Shown: piece by piece, positions 22,119-32,940 of the stretch
How positions within the stretch are numbered: position 1 is the first letter of the stretch
Layout: every line of letters begins with the position of its first letter
From: Viola odorata
Taxonomy: Eukaryota; Streptophyta; Magnoliopsida; Malpighiales; Violaceae
Length of the DNA stretch: 64,000 nt
Assembly: GCA_963691705.1 (NCBI GenBank)
Contig: OY829539.1
Coordinates: 14,634,501 to 14,698,500 of the forward strand
Direction: 5' to 3'
Notes under the pieces: model-generated
What the model was told of the DNA's origin: nothing
Databases searched by the model: none
What the model saw: only the letters and a program-made list of their open reading frames with translations
Made by a program: the position numbers and the translations under genes

Positions 22119-23031
22119 AACCCAAGGTTTACTAATCTGGTCGATGAAGAAAAGGTGAAGATAATACCTAACTCAGGATCCTCGGTTGTCAATCGAGGCT
22201 GCATTAGATCACTTATTTTCTCTAACCTTGCTAGATTAGTTGTCTACTTATATTTATCTGATTTCGAGATCTACCGTCCCCTTCAAGAATGACTTCAACT
22301 AATCAGATTAGGACTTGGATTGGCCAGATCTAAACCTAACTTGAAAAGAGATTTAATTTTTATAGAAAACTCATGAATGTAAAGATGAAGATTATTAGAA
22401 ACGTTTAGACCTCACTAGATCATAAGAACACACAACTCTACCACTCTTATCAGGAATTGAGATTTTTGCTAGACATAAACATTGATGAAGAAAATATATC
22501 AATTAATTTCATAAAATTGAAATCTACAACCGCCAAAGTTGGAATCATAGAGCAAGGGTTCACGAAAACAAAACTAAACAAATTGATACTAGGAAAAGAA
22601 GATAATCTCTCCAAGGAATCCTTGTAGTTTAAATAGTTTAGCTACAATCCTAATCCTACATAAAACAATATCCGAAAAGAAACAAATCTTAATTGAAATT
22701 GTTCATGATTTAAATCTGATGTAGACTCCTGATAGGATTGTCTACAGATGATGATGATGAGTCTTTAGTTATGTCAATCACTTCCTCTATTGCTCCTGAT
22801 CTTCACGCCTATCTTCAAAGTTTCCCGCCGAATTCTACCTCTCTCTATCTTTCTTGGCCAAAAAGGTGCCAAGAAAGATTTTTTCTGCTGCTTCACCTTC
22901 TTTGCTGCTGTGCCCTTTAAGTCACGTCTCCTACCAATTACTGCACAAGTGGGAAGTATTATATCTATCAATAGCTTTACAATCCAAATTACAAATAATT
23001 TTATAGTAAAAATATAAGATTTTTTCACACA

Positions 23032-23598
23032 ATCAAATAATCTCTTCATTTTACAACATTATTCTACCTATTCCAAATAATATAATTTTTAATTAGTTTT
23101 TTACATTCTATATTAAATTAGTTGGTTTGTATATAAGAGTCCTTACTTACACAACCAAACAAAACGTGTATACATATATGCCATACAACAAATACTTGTG
23201 TGCACGTTAATATATTCATCAGCTTATCGAAAAATAACAACCATACTGAAAGCTGATAGATTGTAATGCTTTACTTAAAGTTCTTGAAAAATAATACACA
23301 AATATATATAATTGATTAACAAAACCTATAAAACTAATTGATCCTATACATATACAAGATCATATATATATATAGTAACAACATTTATCATCAAAATTAA
23401 TTTGAAATCAATGACTTTTATATATAACATCAATTATTTTCTCATAATAGTAATACAATTATTAGTCTTAAAATTAGTGATCAAGTAGGGTAATTAATTT
23501 TCACCAATATAATCTCTTAATTTTATTGAAATTATTATACCTTTTTCAAATAATATATATATTTTAATTAATTGTTAACATGCTATATTAAATTAATT
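23032..23598. other. AT-rich intergenic sequence
   Basis: No ORF or repeat recognised. It contains (TA)n-like stretches (catatatatatatag near 23363). Confidence 0.5.
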
Positions 23599-24905
23599 GG
23601 GAAAAGGCACCACGAGGTCCCCCTCTTATTATTTTCATTTTTGTCAGTCCTTAAGTCATTTATTTGTTCAATTGGCTCCCCTCCGTTATAGACGTTAGCA
23701 CCACCAAGTCCCTGCCATTAAAAAATTAACGAATTGCGACAAACGGCCGTTACTTTTGCTGACTGGACTGACACATGATTATTTAAATAATTTTTTTGCT
23801 GACTGGATTGACACGTGTCATATTAATTAAAAAAAAAATTCTTTCTTTTTCTTTTTTCTTTTTCCTCTCTTCTTCTTCCTCCCTCTATCCTCGTTTTTTT
23901 CTCTTAATAATTTTAATAAGATAATTTCAGAAAAATAATGTAATTAATTTTAAAAATTCTAAAAATAATATAATTAATTTTAAAAATTCAAAAAAATAAT
24001 ATAATTAATTTTAAAAAATCGGCTGTTCCATTTTATTTTTTTTCTTTTTTTTAGAAATTCAAATGCAACACATGCATTACCGTCAACTGATTAGTTTCTT
24101 TAAAAAGCCCAAATATCAAAAAATCAATTTCGTAAAATTGAAATCCCCAAAATTAAAATAATAAATAAAAATAAACAAATCCAAACACACGCCATCTCTC
24201 CTTCTGTCTCTGTTACTCTCCATTAACAGTTGTTTTCTTCCTTTTTTTTCTTTCATTCTTTTTCATTCTTGTTATGTTATTAACTTATTATTACCATTAT
24301 TATTATTATTATTATTATTATTAATATTGAGTCATCAAGAAGGGAAATAGAGGGGAAAAATAATAATTATGGGAAAAAAGGGAAAGGAAAAGGAAAATAT
24401 TAAATTATTTTTCTGAATTTTTTAAATTAATTAAATTATTTTTTTGAATTTCTAAAGAAAAGAAATAAAATAAAATGGAACAACCATTTTTTAAAATTAA
24501 TTATATTATTTTTTTGAATTTTTAAAATTAATTACATTATTTTTTGAATTTTTAAAATTAATTATATTATTTTTCTGAAATTATCTTATTAAAATTATTA
24601 AGAGAAAAAAACGAAGAGAGAGGGAGGAAGAAGAAGAGAGGAAAAATAAAAAAGGAAAAGAAAGTTTTTTTTTATAATTAATATGACACGTGTCAGTCCA
24701 GTCAGCAAAAAAATTATTTAAATAATCATGTGTCAGTCCAGTCAGCAAAAGTAACGTCCGTTTGTCGCAATCTGTTAATTTTTTAACGGCAAGGACTTGG
24801 TGGTGCTAACGTCTATAACGGAGGGGAGCCAATTGAACAAATTAATAACCTAAGGACTGACAAAAATGAAAATAATAAGAGGGGGACCTCGTGGTACCTT
24901 TTCCC
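23599..24905. mobile_element. Foldback element (1307 bp), long terminal inverted repeats, 10-bp TSD
   Basis: The ends GGGAAAAGGCACCACGAGGT and (reverse complement of the right end) GGGAAAAGGTACCACGAGGT begin inverted arms of about 450-500 bp. The pairing runs through shared blocks such as GGCTCCCCTCCGTTATAGAC and TGACTGGACTGACAC. The central 24060-24460 is unpaired. Both flanks read TAAATTAATT (23589-23598 and 24906-24915). Long arms plus a 9-10-bp duplication fit a Mutator-like non-autonomous element. There is no ORF. It lies about 630 bp upstream of the NPF start codon. Confidence 0.85.
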
Positions 24906-25536
24906 TAAATTAATTGGTATTATAATATATAAAAGTTCTTAATTACAAAAGCAAAAAAAATAAACTTAAAATTAATTAAAATATTTATTTTTGGTATAAA
25001 AACTACAATATATATATACACACATAAAAATAAAATACATCTAATTAAAAATATAAAAACTAATTAAAAGATATATTTGTTGTATAGAATCTATTAAAAC
25101 AGCATATTATCCAAAGTGCATTAAAACAGCAAGAAGAATATGATAAGATGCAATCAGACAGACGCAGCCCTAACCCCCTCAAGTGCCGCATCTTCTAGCA
25201 ACTCTATAGCCTCTACTAGAACAACGCCATCGCTGCTACGAACGCCTCGCTCAATCTCATCCTAAAAGATACTTTATCACTTCAAAAACGATTCTTACTC
25301 TGCTCCTTTCTTTTTGCTCTTAGATCTTTTGTAATTGGGTATCCCATAAAAGCGTAAAAAGAATTACTACCTTTTGACAAAAAAAAAAAAAAGTAAGGTG
25401 ACAGAGGCTTGCTAGCCACTAGCCACAAAAGACAACCCAGCTGACACAAGTATCTCCCTTATAAAAATTGAAGTATACTGGGAATAGTGAGATGATATCA
25501 CAGACTAGTCTCACTACCTGAGCAGCCGTTACAGAC
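24906..25536 (+). other. Upstream region of the NPF transporter gene
   Basis: AT-rich up to about 25130, then GC-richer. No gene. 25140-25260 contains text that could be a decayed genic fragment (acgccatcgctgctacgaac), unassigned. The final 80 bp upstream of the ATG form a plausible 5' UTR. Confidence 0.45.
25459..25466 (+). promoter_or_regulatory. Probable TATA box of the NPF gene
   Basis: TTATAAAA lies 71 bp upstream of the ATG at 25537, which would place transcription start near 25490. Motif and spacing only. Confidence 0.45.
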
Positions 25537-28500
25537 ATGGCCGTCACTCGGAACTTCGACCCACAAGTAGCAGAAATGCAAACTCCACTTCTACCCGATG
25601 TCGTCGACGGCGCCGTCGACTACAGTGGACACCCAGTCCGCAAATCCAACTCCGGGGGATGGAGGTCAGCGTCCTTTATAATTGGTAACCTATCATCACT
25701 TTCATTATTTTCTACAATTCTAATCAAAACCCACACCCAATTTAACTTCAACTCGTTTGCGTGCAGGCGTTGAAATTGCGGAGAGGTTTGCCTATTATGG
25801 GATTGCATCCAACCTAATTACGTTCTTGACTGGGCCACTTGGCCAGTCCACGGCTACTGCGGCGGAGAACGTGAACGCGTGGTCTGGAGCAGCGTCGCTG
25901 TTGCCTTTGTTGGGGGCATTTGTTGCTGATTCATTCCTCGGCAGATTCAGAACCATCATTTTTGCATCCCTTCTCTACATCCTGGTAAACATCATCTTCT
26001 TATCGATTAGTTCTTTTTCATTTCGTTTCTTCTTTTGTAAAGTGTTTTTTAAGATTCAAATGATTAACTAACAATCAGATAACAGTGTATATTCGTCAGT
26101 TATATTTTACTCAAGTGTTATGTAATGTTTTAATCAAATTCCTAATGGTTAAAACTTTTGATTTATTGTGAAAAGAGCAGAAGTTTCAAATCATAACTTT
26201 TTTGGCACAAATACATACTTTCCTATATGTTGAACTTATTCTAAATGCTTTATCCAACGGTCAGTTTGCCTTTGATTGCACTGACAGGCCCTAAATGCCT
26301 TTTGGCTACAACACATGCGAATGGTAGATAATCGAGAATGAAATAGTGAAGCTAAATTGTTATATCTTTTGAAAACACCAAGCCTGTAGCTTTTTATCAC
26401 GTTATTATAGACTACGACACTGTTCATTATTAAGATAGTATTCTGAAGCTTTCTTGGTGTGAGTTAAATGAATAATCAATAGAAACGGTGAAGCCTAAAT
26501 TGATATTTATCAATTTTCTCGAATCTTGATCATTTGTGTTGCAGAGTTTTTTGGACTCAAAATTTGTTATATTAGATGTCTGTGGCTAGACTCTGGAAGT
26601 TGCCTGCTTTCTGCCATTTTGAATGTTACCTTGTCGTCTCAAAGCCTTTCCTTGGCATATGTTCACTTCACTCCAGTTGATCTATTTTCAGGTTCACTAA
26701 AATTATTGGTGAAGAATAGCTTTGTTGTCACACCATTGTAATGATCTTGGCTCTTGATAACCATGGAGGGGTTCATAATTCTCTTTTTCTTTTCCCCTGT
26801 TTCCAGGGGTTGTCTGGAAGTATTATAATTTTAGAATTATTGATCCAATTGTTCTTCTTCAGTGATTATAAAATTTGTCTTATTTTGGATTAATTTCAGG
26901 GGCTTGGGTTGTTAACTCTATCAGCTATACTTCATTCTGACTGTGAAAGCAATTACTCTAAGTCATGTCGTGATCTATTTCAAGTAATTTTGTTCTTCTT
27001 TTCCCTCTATCTAGTAGCCCTTGCTCAAGGTGGACACAAGCCTTGTGTTCAGGCTTTTGGGGCAGATCAGTTTGATGGACACGACGCTGAAGAGAGCAAA
27101 TCTAAAAGATCATTCTTCAATTGGTGGTATTTTTCTATGTGTGGGGGCACTTTTGTAGCACTACTTCTCTTGAATTATGTGCAAGACAACCTCAACTGGG
27201 GTCTCGGATTTGGAATACCATGTATTATGATGATTGCTGCACTTATCATACTCTTACTTGGAACAAAAACTTATAGGTTTACCATCACAGCTGAAGAGAC
27301 TACTGCATTTATAAGAATTGGCCGGGTATTTGTTGCTGCAATTAGGAATTGGAAAATTAATCCTGCCAAAGATACTTGTCAGGAAGAAACTCTTGGAATG
27401 CTGCCTCTCCAACACTCCGAGCAGTTCAAGTAAGTGAAACAATTTTATGCATGGCAAAAATATTTATGCTCCCAAAAGCTGTATGTTAGCATACCTTTCA
27501 AGCTCTTGAATTGTACAAGGTTTGATATTTGTTACTCTTGCCAATTGTTTGAAGCAGAAGTTCTGATTGCGAGATTAACATTCTGCATTCATTTGGAGTA
27601 GTATAAGTTTTCTGTTCGATATTTGTGCATGTAACTATGCACATATAGTTGGTTTGAGAGGCAACAATTATATTGTCTCACGTGGCTACTAGATGCTAAA
27701 TGCCTTCAATAGAAATGCTTGTAGATTCATATCTACTTATAGTTTTAAAACTGCATTCTTGATTATGGTACTGGAAAACTTTTCATCTCCCAAGTAAAAT
27801 GACATGTGTTAGTTAAATGTTACCAATATGATCCCTTCTGTGTTTTCACTATGAGGAAACATTCTTATCTATGTTACCATAACGAAGCTCCGGATTGATG
27901 ACAAATCGGTCTTGTAATTGGCAGGTTCCTGAACAAAGCCTTGTTTGCACCAAATGGATCGAAGGAAAATTGGAAGGTGTGTAGTGTGGGTGAAGTTGAA
28001 GAAGCTAAGGCAGTACTTAGGCTTGTTCCAATATGGATGACATGCTTGGTATATGCAATAGTGTATGCACAGACCTCCACATTCTATACTAAACAAGGAG
28101 TAACTATGGATAGATCGATTTCACCAGGATTCAACTTGCCAGCAGCTTCACTTCAGTCATTTATTAGCCTTGCGATTATTGTTTTCATGCCAATCTATGA
28201 CCGTGTCATTGTTCCTATAGCAAGAGCTGTAACTGGGAAACCATCTGGAATTACAATGCTTCAGAGAATTGGAACTGGGATATTTCTATCAGCACTGTCG
28301 GTGGCAATTGCTGCTTTAGTTGAGATGAGGAGGCTCAAAACTGCCCAAGAATATGGACTGGTTGATTCACCGAATGCAACAGTTCCAATGAGTGTTTGGT
28401 GGTTAATTCCTCAATATGCTTTCTTTGGAGTTGCTGATGTGTTTACCATGGTTGGCCTTCAGGAGTTCTTCTATGATCAGGTTCCTAGTGAATTAAGGAG

Positions 28501-28741
28501 TGTCGGTCTTGCCCTCTACCTCAGTATCTTTGGTGTAGGAAGTTTCCTGAGTAGCTTTCTTGTCTCTGCAATTGATAAAGCAACTGGTGGAGATGGCCGT
28601 GAGAGCTGGTTCTCTAATAATTTGAATCGGGCACATCTTGATTACTTCTATTTGCTACTTACTGGACTAAGTGCGGTACAATTGATTGCTTACCTGTACT
28701 TTTCCAAGTCTTACATTTACAATAGAGAAGGCACTGCATGA
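25537..28741 (+). CDS. NPF5-like: NRT1/PTR family (NPF) transporter, subfamily 5-like, 4 exons
   Basis: Exons are 25537-25684, 25767-25984, 26900-27429 and 27925-28741, all with GT-AG introns and matching phases, giving 570 residues. The proton-coupling motif ExxER is present in TM1 (GVEIAERFAYYG, E52 to R56), followed by NVNAWSGAASLLPLLGAFVADSFLGRF, typical of the NPF5.8-5.12/5.16 group. A polar central loop at about 235-330 separates the two six-helix bundles, as in other major-facilitator POT transporters. The C-terminal half has FYTKQGVTMDRS and the helix pair QEFFYDQVPSELRS. Members of this clade have been linked to tonoplast nitrate transport; the substrate of this copy is not determined. 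Intron 2 (915 bp) is the longest and holds no transposon that I can recognise. The gene looks intact. Confidence 0.92.
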
Positions 28742-28930
28742 GTTGTGTATTATAGTCATTGAAACTGTTGTATGATACAAATACAAGTGCAGCCCCGGTA
28801 ATTGATGTTGTCGGCTGTAATGTAAGGAGTTTTTCCTAATCCTTCCAGAGGTTCTAGAGGTCCTACAATGCAATCTGATAATCCAAATAAATATTATGAG
28901 TATTTTTGGTATTCTCCCAGTCTAGTGGGG
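28742..28930 (+). other. 3' UTR of the NPF gene
   Basis: An AATAAATA poly(A)-type signal occurs at 28886-28893. Retrotransposon-like sequence begins soon after. Confidence 0.5.
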
Positions 28931-29260
28931 ACGATACCAGTCCAAGTATGGGACCCAACTTGTCACCGATAGGTGATAGAAGGAAGTCTGACGATCAAGT
29001 ACTTATGAGATAGTTACCGGCGATCCGGTAACACAAAGTAACAATCATCCTATCATTATAGTTCATATAGATTGAGCAGAGTAATGGATTACGGTAGGGT
29101 CGCATTCATTTTCTCGACAAACTCTTATCAGCATTAAATGTACGTGATGTCTGTACCTCGAGCTACAAATAAGCATGCACAACCATCAGACATTGTCTGT
29201 TAGTCACATTAGTCAAATACCACTTAAGTATCAACCAACCAATCCAACTTTGAGGGGAGC

Positions 29261-29268
29261 TATAAATA
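29261..29268 (+). promoter_or_regulatory. TATA box of LTR Y
   Basis: TATAAATA followed by CCTCTCCTC, closely resembling TATAAATACCCCCACCC at 42740 in element B. It is assigned by motif and by that parallel. Confidence 0.5.
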
Positions 29269-29534
29269 CCTCTCCTCGTTTATTTCCCTGGATACATTAA
29301 ACACTTAGGCCAAACACCTAACCCTAGAGTAATTGATATACTCCACAGCTTTACTCCATCATCCATTAACCCATTTTCGTTGTTCGTTACCTTGCCCAAT
29401 AGACACTATTACTGCCCTCAACGGAAAGATTGACATGATTATGTCAATGTTATCCATTTTCACTCCATAACAACCCATTTCTATCCCAACAACTCCACCA
29501 TTTTTCACCCCTAGCTTAGTCACATCCTAGTTGA

Positions 29535-31074
29535 TTCAGGCGCCCCACGGGCTGAATGAGGCGAGCGCGCTAGGAGTAGTTCCGATAGTCACCCAGATTG
29601 GGCCAGATACTGGAACAACGTGTCACTACCAACATGGTTCTAGGCCATCCGACTTCGTAAGCTGGGAGGGAAGAAGGATTTCTTGAAAATGAAGATGTGT
29701 TGAGTAATCTCGTTGGAAAGAACAGTAGGACAAATGATCATTCCTCACATCAACGATCCATGAGAGATGAAGACAGAAGGAGCAAGGATAGGTCCTTAAG
29801 GGCATCACCATCAAGATGTCATCATAGTCGCCATTAAGGTCACCATCACAATCATCGTGATAGGGAGGACTCTAATCGGTCCAGATCTGAGTTTCCCGAA
29901 TATAGGAGGAGAGAGAATGATGACCCAATGCACATGATAAGCTCCAACCTCTTTTAGTGACTGAATGTATATGCCTTTTGGTGAGGATCTAGCTCATGAA
30001 TTTGTGAGACAAAACACTGAGAAAACACACAAGAATAATGGATGAAAATGACACGGAATGCAGCGGAAATGATACAAGAGAAAGACACACGAAAAGGAAG
30101 GTATTACCCGGATAGATGTAGATGGAGACTTGGAGAGAAACTTGAACAATGATTGAAGAATACTTGAGATTAACTTGTAGTTGTATTGAACACACAGTGA
30201 TGATGTTTATAAGTACACAATGAACACATATACACGAGGATTACAAACACTCACACGCTCACACACAAACAAATTACACAAAGTTGATGCCTTGCGTTTT
30301 ACTTGCAAGGAATCAAGGTGTCATCAAACCTAGAAACTTATAAGGTGAGTTTAAGGTAAATAAGGGAGGATTAATCTCAACTCAATGAACAATATTCACT
30401 CAAAATAAATTAAGGAAAGAAGAGTGTGAGTTCGGCTTTTATACTTATTCATAAAGTGGCACTTTGTGACAAGTATACCCTTAATGAGTTCTTCCTTCTC
30501 GGTGAACACCTTGGCCATTTGGATGGGCTTCCAAGCCCACTGGAATAGAGTCGTGAGCCAAGGCCGTGTCTTCTTGGTTAGTGCGCGCTCTTAGCAAGGT
30601 CTCGGCTGCGACCTAGGGTTTGCGCAGATGGCCGCGCGACGTGGCCTAATGTTTGCGCGGTGTGGCCTAGGGTGTGAGATAGATCCGCGCATGTCTCTCA
30701 GCCTCCGCTCATCATCAAGGCCATGCTCCTTGTAACCGATCCTCGAGGCACCGTGTCATGTTCTTCTAGTTTCAAAATATGCGTGATAGTATCAACACCC
30801 CTTGACTTTTCGGGTGAGGAAATATCAAGTCAATTGGCGCGTAAAGACTCCAACCGAGGTGTACGATGGTACCAAAGATCTGATTACTCATCTGAATAGA
30901 GTTAAGGATTGTACAAAGTTTCAAACAATGAGCGATGAAGCGTTATGCCAAATCATTGTGCTGACATTATCGGGAGTGGCTAGAGCTTGGTTTGAGGAGT
31001 TACCGGCTGGATCAATTGATAATTTTTGTTAGTTGGAGGAGAAATTTCAGAGTAGATTTAGCACGTCTATTAAT
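29535..31074 (+). pseudogene. Tat-type gag Y, split by solo LTR Z1
   Basis: The 5' part (29535-29934) is decayed, Arg/Ser/His/Asp-rich text comparable to the Arg/Ser linker in the element B gag. After Z1 (29935-30794) the reading resumes at about 30802 with KTPTEVYDGTKDLITHLNRV, then WFEELPAGSIDNF and a stop, then LEEKFQSRFSTSIN at the LTR X junction. Element B gag has the equivalent KLPTESYDGTKDPISHLNKV and WFEGLPARSIDNF. Y is therefore a diverged relative of B, not a copy. The rest of gag and all of pol are outside the window. Confidence 0.7.
29935..30794 (-). mobile_element. Solo LTR Z1 (860 bp) inserted in gag Y
   Basis: It begins TGATAAGC and ends GTGATAGTATCA. It shares ordered landmarks with Z2 (34095-35099): a GAGGATCTAGC block near the left end, then GCAGCGGA, then TTACCCGG followed by a TAGATG block, then a right end CGTGATNNTATCA. 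On the minus strand it carries a TATA-type GTATAAAAGCC (about 30440), and near its start a reading VPRGSVTRSMA parallel to MLPQGPITRSKSR in Z2. No clean target duplication is visible. Confidence 0.65.
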
Positions 31075-31305
31075 TGAGTGAAAAATTCCTATGTTTTTAC
31101 TATTAAATTACTTATAATTTGGATAGTAAAGCTATTGATAGATCCAATTCTTCCCACTTTTGCAGTGTTAGACGAGAGACATGGCTTAAAGGGCAAAGCA
31201 ACAAGGAAGAAGGCGAAGAGCAGAAAATCTTTCTTGGTCACCTTCTTTGCCAAGAAGGATTAAGAGAGGTAGAGTTCAAGGGGAAACCTTAAATATAAGC
31301 GCGAA
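31075..31305 (+). repeat. LTR X, left piece (inserted in gag Y)
   Basis: It starts TGAGTGAAAAATTCC at 31075, directly after Y gag text. It aligns with the reverse complement of 22790-23031 (the old reverse LTR). Its continuation is at 41780-42612, after the complete Athila-type element. The 61-codon ORF here is not a gene; the same text occurs in the other LTR copy. Confidence 0.75.
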
Positions 31306-32881
31306 TGATAGGATGCCTTTTTATGCATGATTTTCCCTCTCTTTTAGGTCTAATTTCACACTTGATAGTACTAATTTGGCTTGTTTTCCAACCACTTTGT
31401 AGATTTGGACTAAAGGGAGAAACTTGCTGAAAAGCGCGCCATTTGGATGCATTTTTGCTGATCTTTCATCGTCGAGCCCTAGACGCAGTTTTGTCGTCGA
31501 GACCTACCGTCGGGACCTAGACGAGATCTCATGTCTAGGCCTAGACGAAGCACGTGGATGTTTCTTTTCGGATGACGCTTGGCCAAAGATGCTAAAAAGA
31601 TTCTAGCGGGATTCCATGTGCAAATCATCCAGCTCATCAGAGAATATTCCTCCATACCATTTTGTCCCCTAGTGGGGTTGTTAGGCTATATATAGAACCT
31701 TAACTTTAGGTTAAAAGGAGGCTACTCCTTAGTATATTTTTCATCTTTTTAGGGTTTTCAATCATTGTAGCCACCTCTCTAACATTGGGATTTGTTCTTC
31801 CTTTATTTTTCCAGAAATTGGAGCCCCAAGCTCCAATTAGTTTTTAATCCAGATTTTCGTTTTCATCTGCACCTCTTCTCTGTTTATGTTGCTTTTTCCA
31901 TCTATCTTGTGCATGATTTCCAGCATGAGTGGCTAAATCTCTTAGTCTTGGCAGGGGTGTTTTAAGGATTGCAAGAGGATAGTTGGGAGGTCAAAGTGTT
32001 CTTAAAATGTGTTCATTGTTGTATCCGCTTTCTTGCCATTTTATTGTCATTTCGTGTGAGATTTGTTGGTAGTTTGATCACCTATTTGCATGTTTCTCAT
32101 GAATATTGTCATTTCCATGGTAATAGCTAACGTGAGGCCATGGAATAGAGTAGGCACCTGGTCTAGAGTCATCATGTCGTTTGGTCCAATCTGGCTAGGG
32201 CAAGAAACCGGTTAGGGCAGACTTCTCAGTGTCTAGCCCTAGACGTGTCTTCTCTCCACTTCACGGGCCTATGTGTATGACCCATAAGCGTACCTTGGGC
32301 ACAGTGTCACGGCCACTCCCATAAGCGTACCTTGGGAGGGACTTCTCTTAAGAAGAGAAGTAGGGAATCCATGTGAAAACAGGATTCCTATAGCACGTCT
32401 ATGGCGTGAACGCAGTCTATCCTTGCACCGATGACCGACTAGACCTCTACGCAATCCGCCGTCTACCCCTGCTAAGATTTCTCCTTTTATCTGATCTATT
32501 ATCTTTACTTACTTTGTTATTATCTTTATTGCACTTGTTAGTCTTTACCATTTTTATTGATATTCTCTTACTTTATTTTCGTTCCCTTTTTAGTTAATTA
32601 TTTCGTTTGTCTATTGTTACTTGTTATTTGCATTTTTATTCTCTGTCTCAACATCAATTGCCATCGTTGGCTAGATTCGTCTAGACCGACCAAAACCCCC
32701 CCTTGTTTTACTTTTATGTCTGTTGCATTTTCATCATCACCATACATTTAGGGCAAGATTAAATTTAGTCCTTCATTTTCCCTGTGGTTCGACCCTGACT
32801 TGCCGCTATATACATTAATTTGTGCATCTAGCCTATCAGGATTATTCTATTACTTTTGACGCTTGTTTCGACGGCGCGTCA
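31306..32881 (+). repeat. 5' LTR of element A
   Basis: Begins TGATAGGATG, ends GACGGCGCGTCA, 1576 bp. Contains TATATATAG at 31688. The CCTAGAC-type motif (GTCTAGGCCTAGACG at about 31532) occurs repeatedly. Confidence 0.95.
31688..31696 (+). promoter_or_regulatory. TATA box of the element A 5' LTR
   Basis: TATATATAG, 380 bp into the LTR. An identical copy lies near 40586 in the 3' LTR. Confidence 0.5.
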
Positions 32882-32886
32882 AATTT

Positions 32887-32904
32887 TGGCGCCGTTGCCG
32901 GGGA
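32887..32904 (+). other. Primer-binding site (tRNA-Asp type)
   Basis: TGGCGCCGTTGCCGGGGA begins 5 nt after the 5' LTR. This sequence is the standard minus-strand primer site of Athila-type elements, matching the 3' end of tRNA-Asp. Confidence 0.9.
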
Positions 32905-32940
32905 TAGTGTTTACGGACTAATTTTCTTTCTTTTACTTGT

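Larger units (their letters stand above)
18544..23031 (-). mobile_element. Old Athila-type Ty3/gypsy relic, reverse orientation, with nested insertions
   Basis: Reading leftward, a 5' LTR (23031-20432) is followed by a degenerate Asp-type primer-binding site (20425-20408), a gag pseudogene (20135-19395) and then LTR-like sequence (19394-18544). The last part shares landmarks with the 5' LTR, such as AGGAATTGAG...GACATA near 18716 and 22453, but is more diverged. Pol is absent. The 5' LTR has an inverted relative in the window, split into 31075-31305 and 41780-42612. The left boundary is uncertain. Confidence 0.65.
20432..23031 (-). repeat. 5' LTR of the reverse Athila-type relic, split by younger insertions
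   Basis: It begins (minus strand) TGTGTGAAAAAATC at 23031 and ends ...GCGATCA at 20432, next to the primer site. The stretches 21376-21535 and 22119-23031 are inverted relatives of LTR X (31075-31305 plus 41780-42612) on the plus strand, by eye roughly 80-90% similar where they align. Two hAT-type insertions and two short tandem duplications enlarge it beyond a normal LTR length. Confidence 0.65.
28931..31074 (+). mobile_element. Tat-type Ty3/gypsy relic Y (5' part), interrupted by Z1 and LTR X
   Basis: 28931-29450 looks like an LTR, with TATAAATACCTCTCC at 29261 and a pyrimidine-rich leader. 29535-29934 plus 30795-31074 encode pieces of a gag like the one in element B. The element is cut at 29935 by solo LTR Z1 and at 31075 by LTR X; the remainder should lie right of X, outside the window. 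The left boundary was set where the NPF 3' UTR ends and is approximate. Confidence 0.6.

Noticed and set aside
22774..23049. 91-codon ORF resembling the ORF at 31078-31263
   Set aside because: Similarity is explained by both lying in copies of the same LTR family.
26236..26741. Small ORFs inside the second NPF intron
   Set aside because: Intron sequence; splice signals and phases around it are clean.
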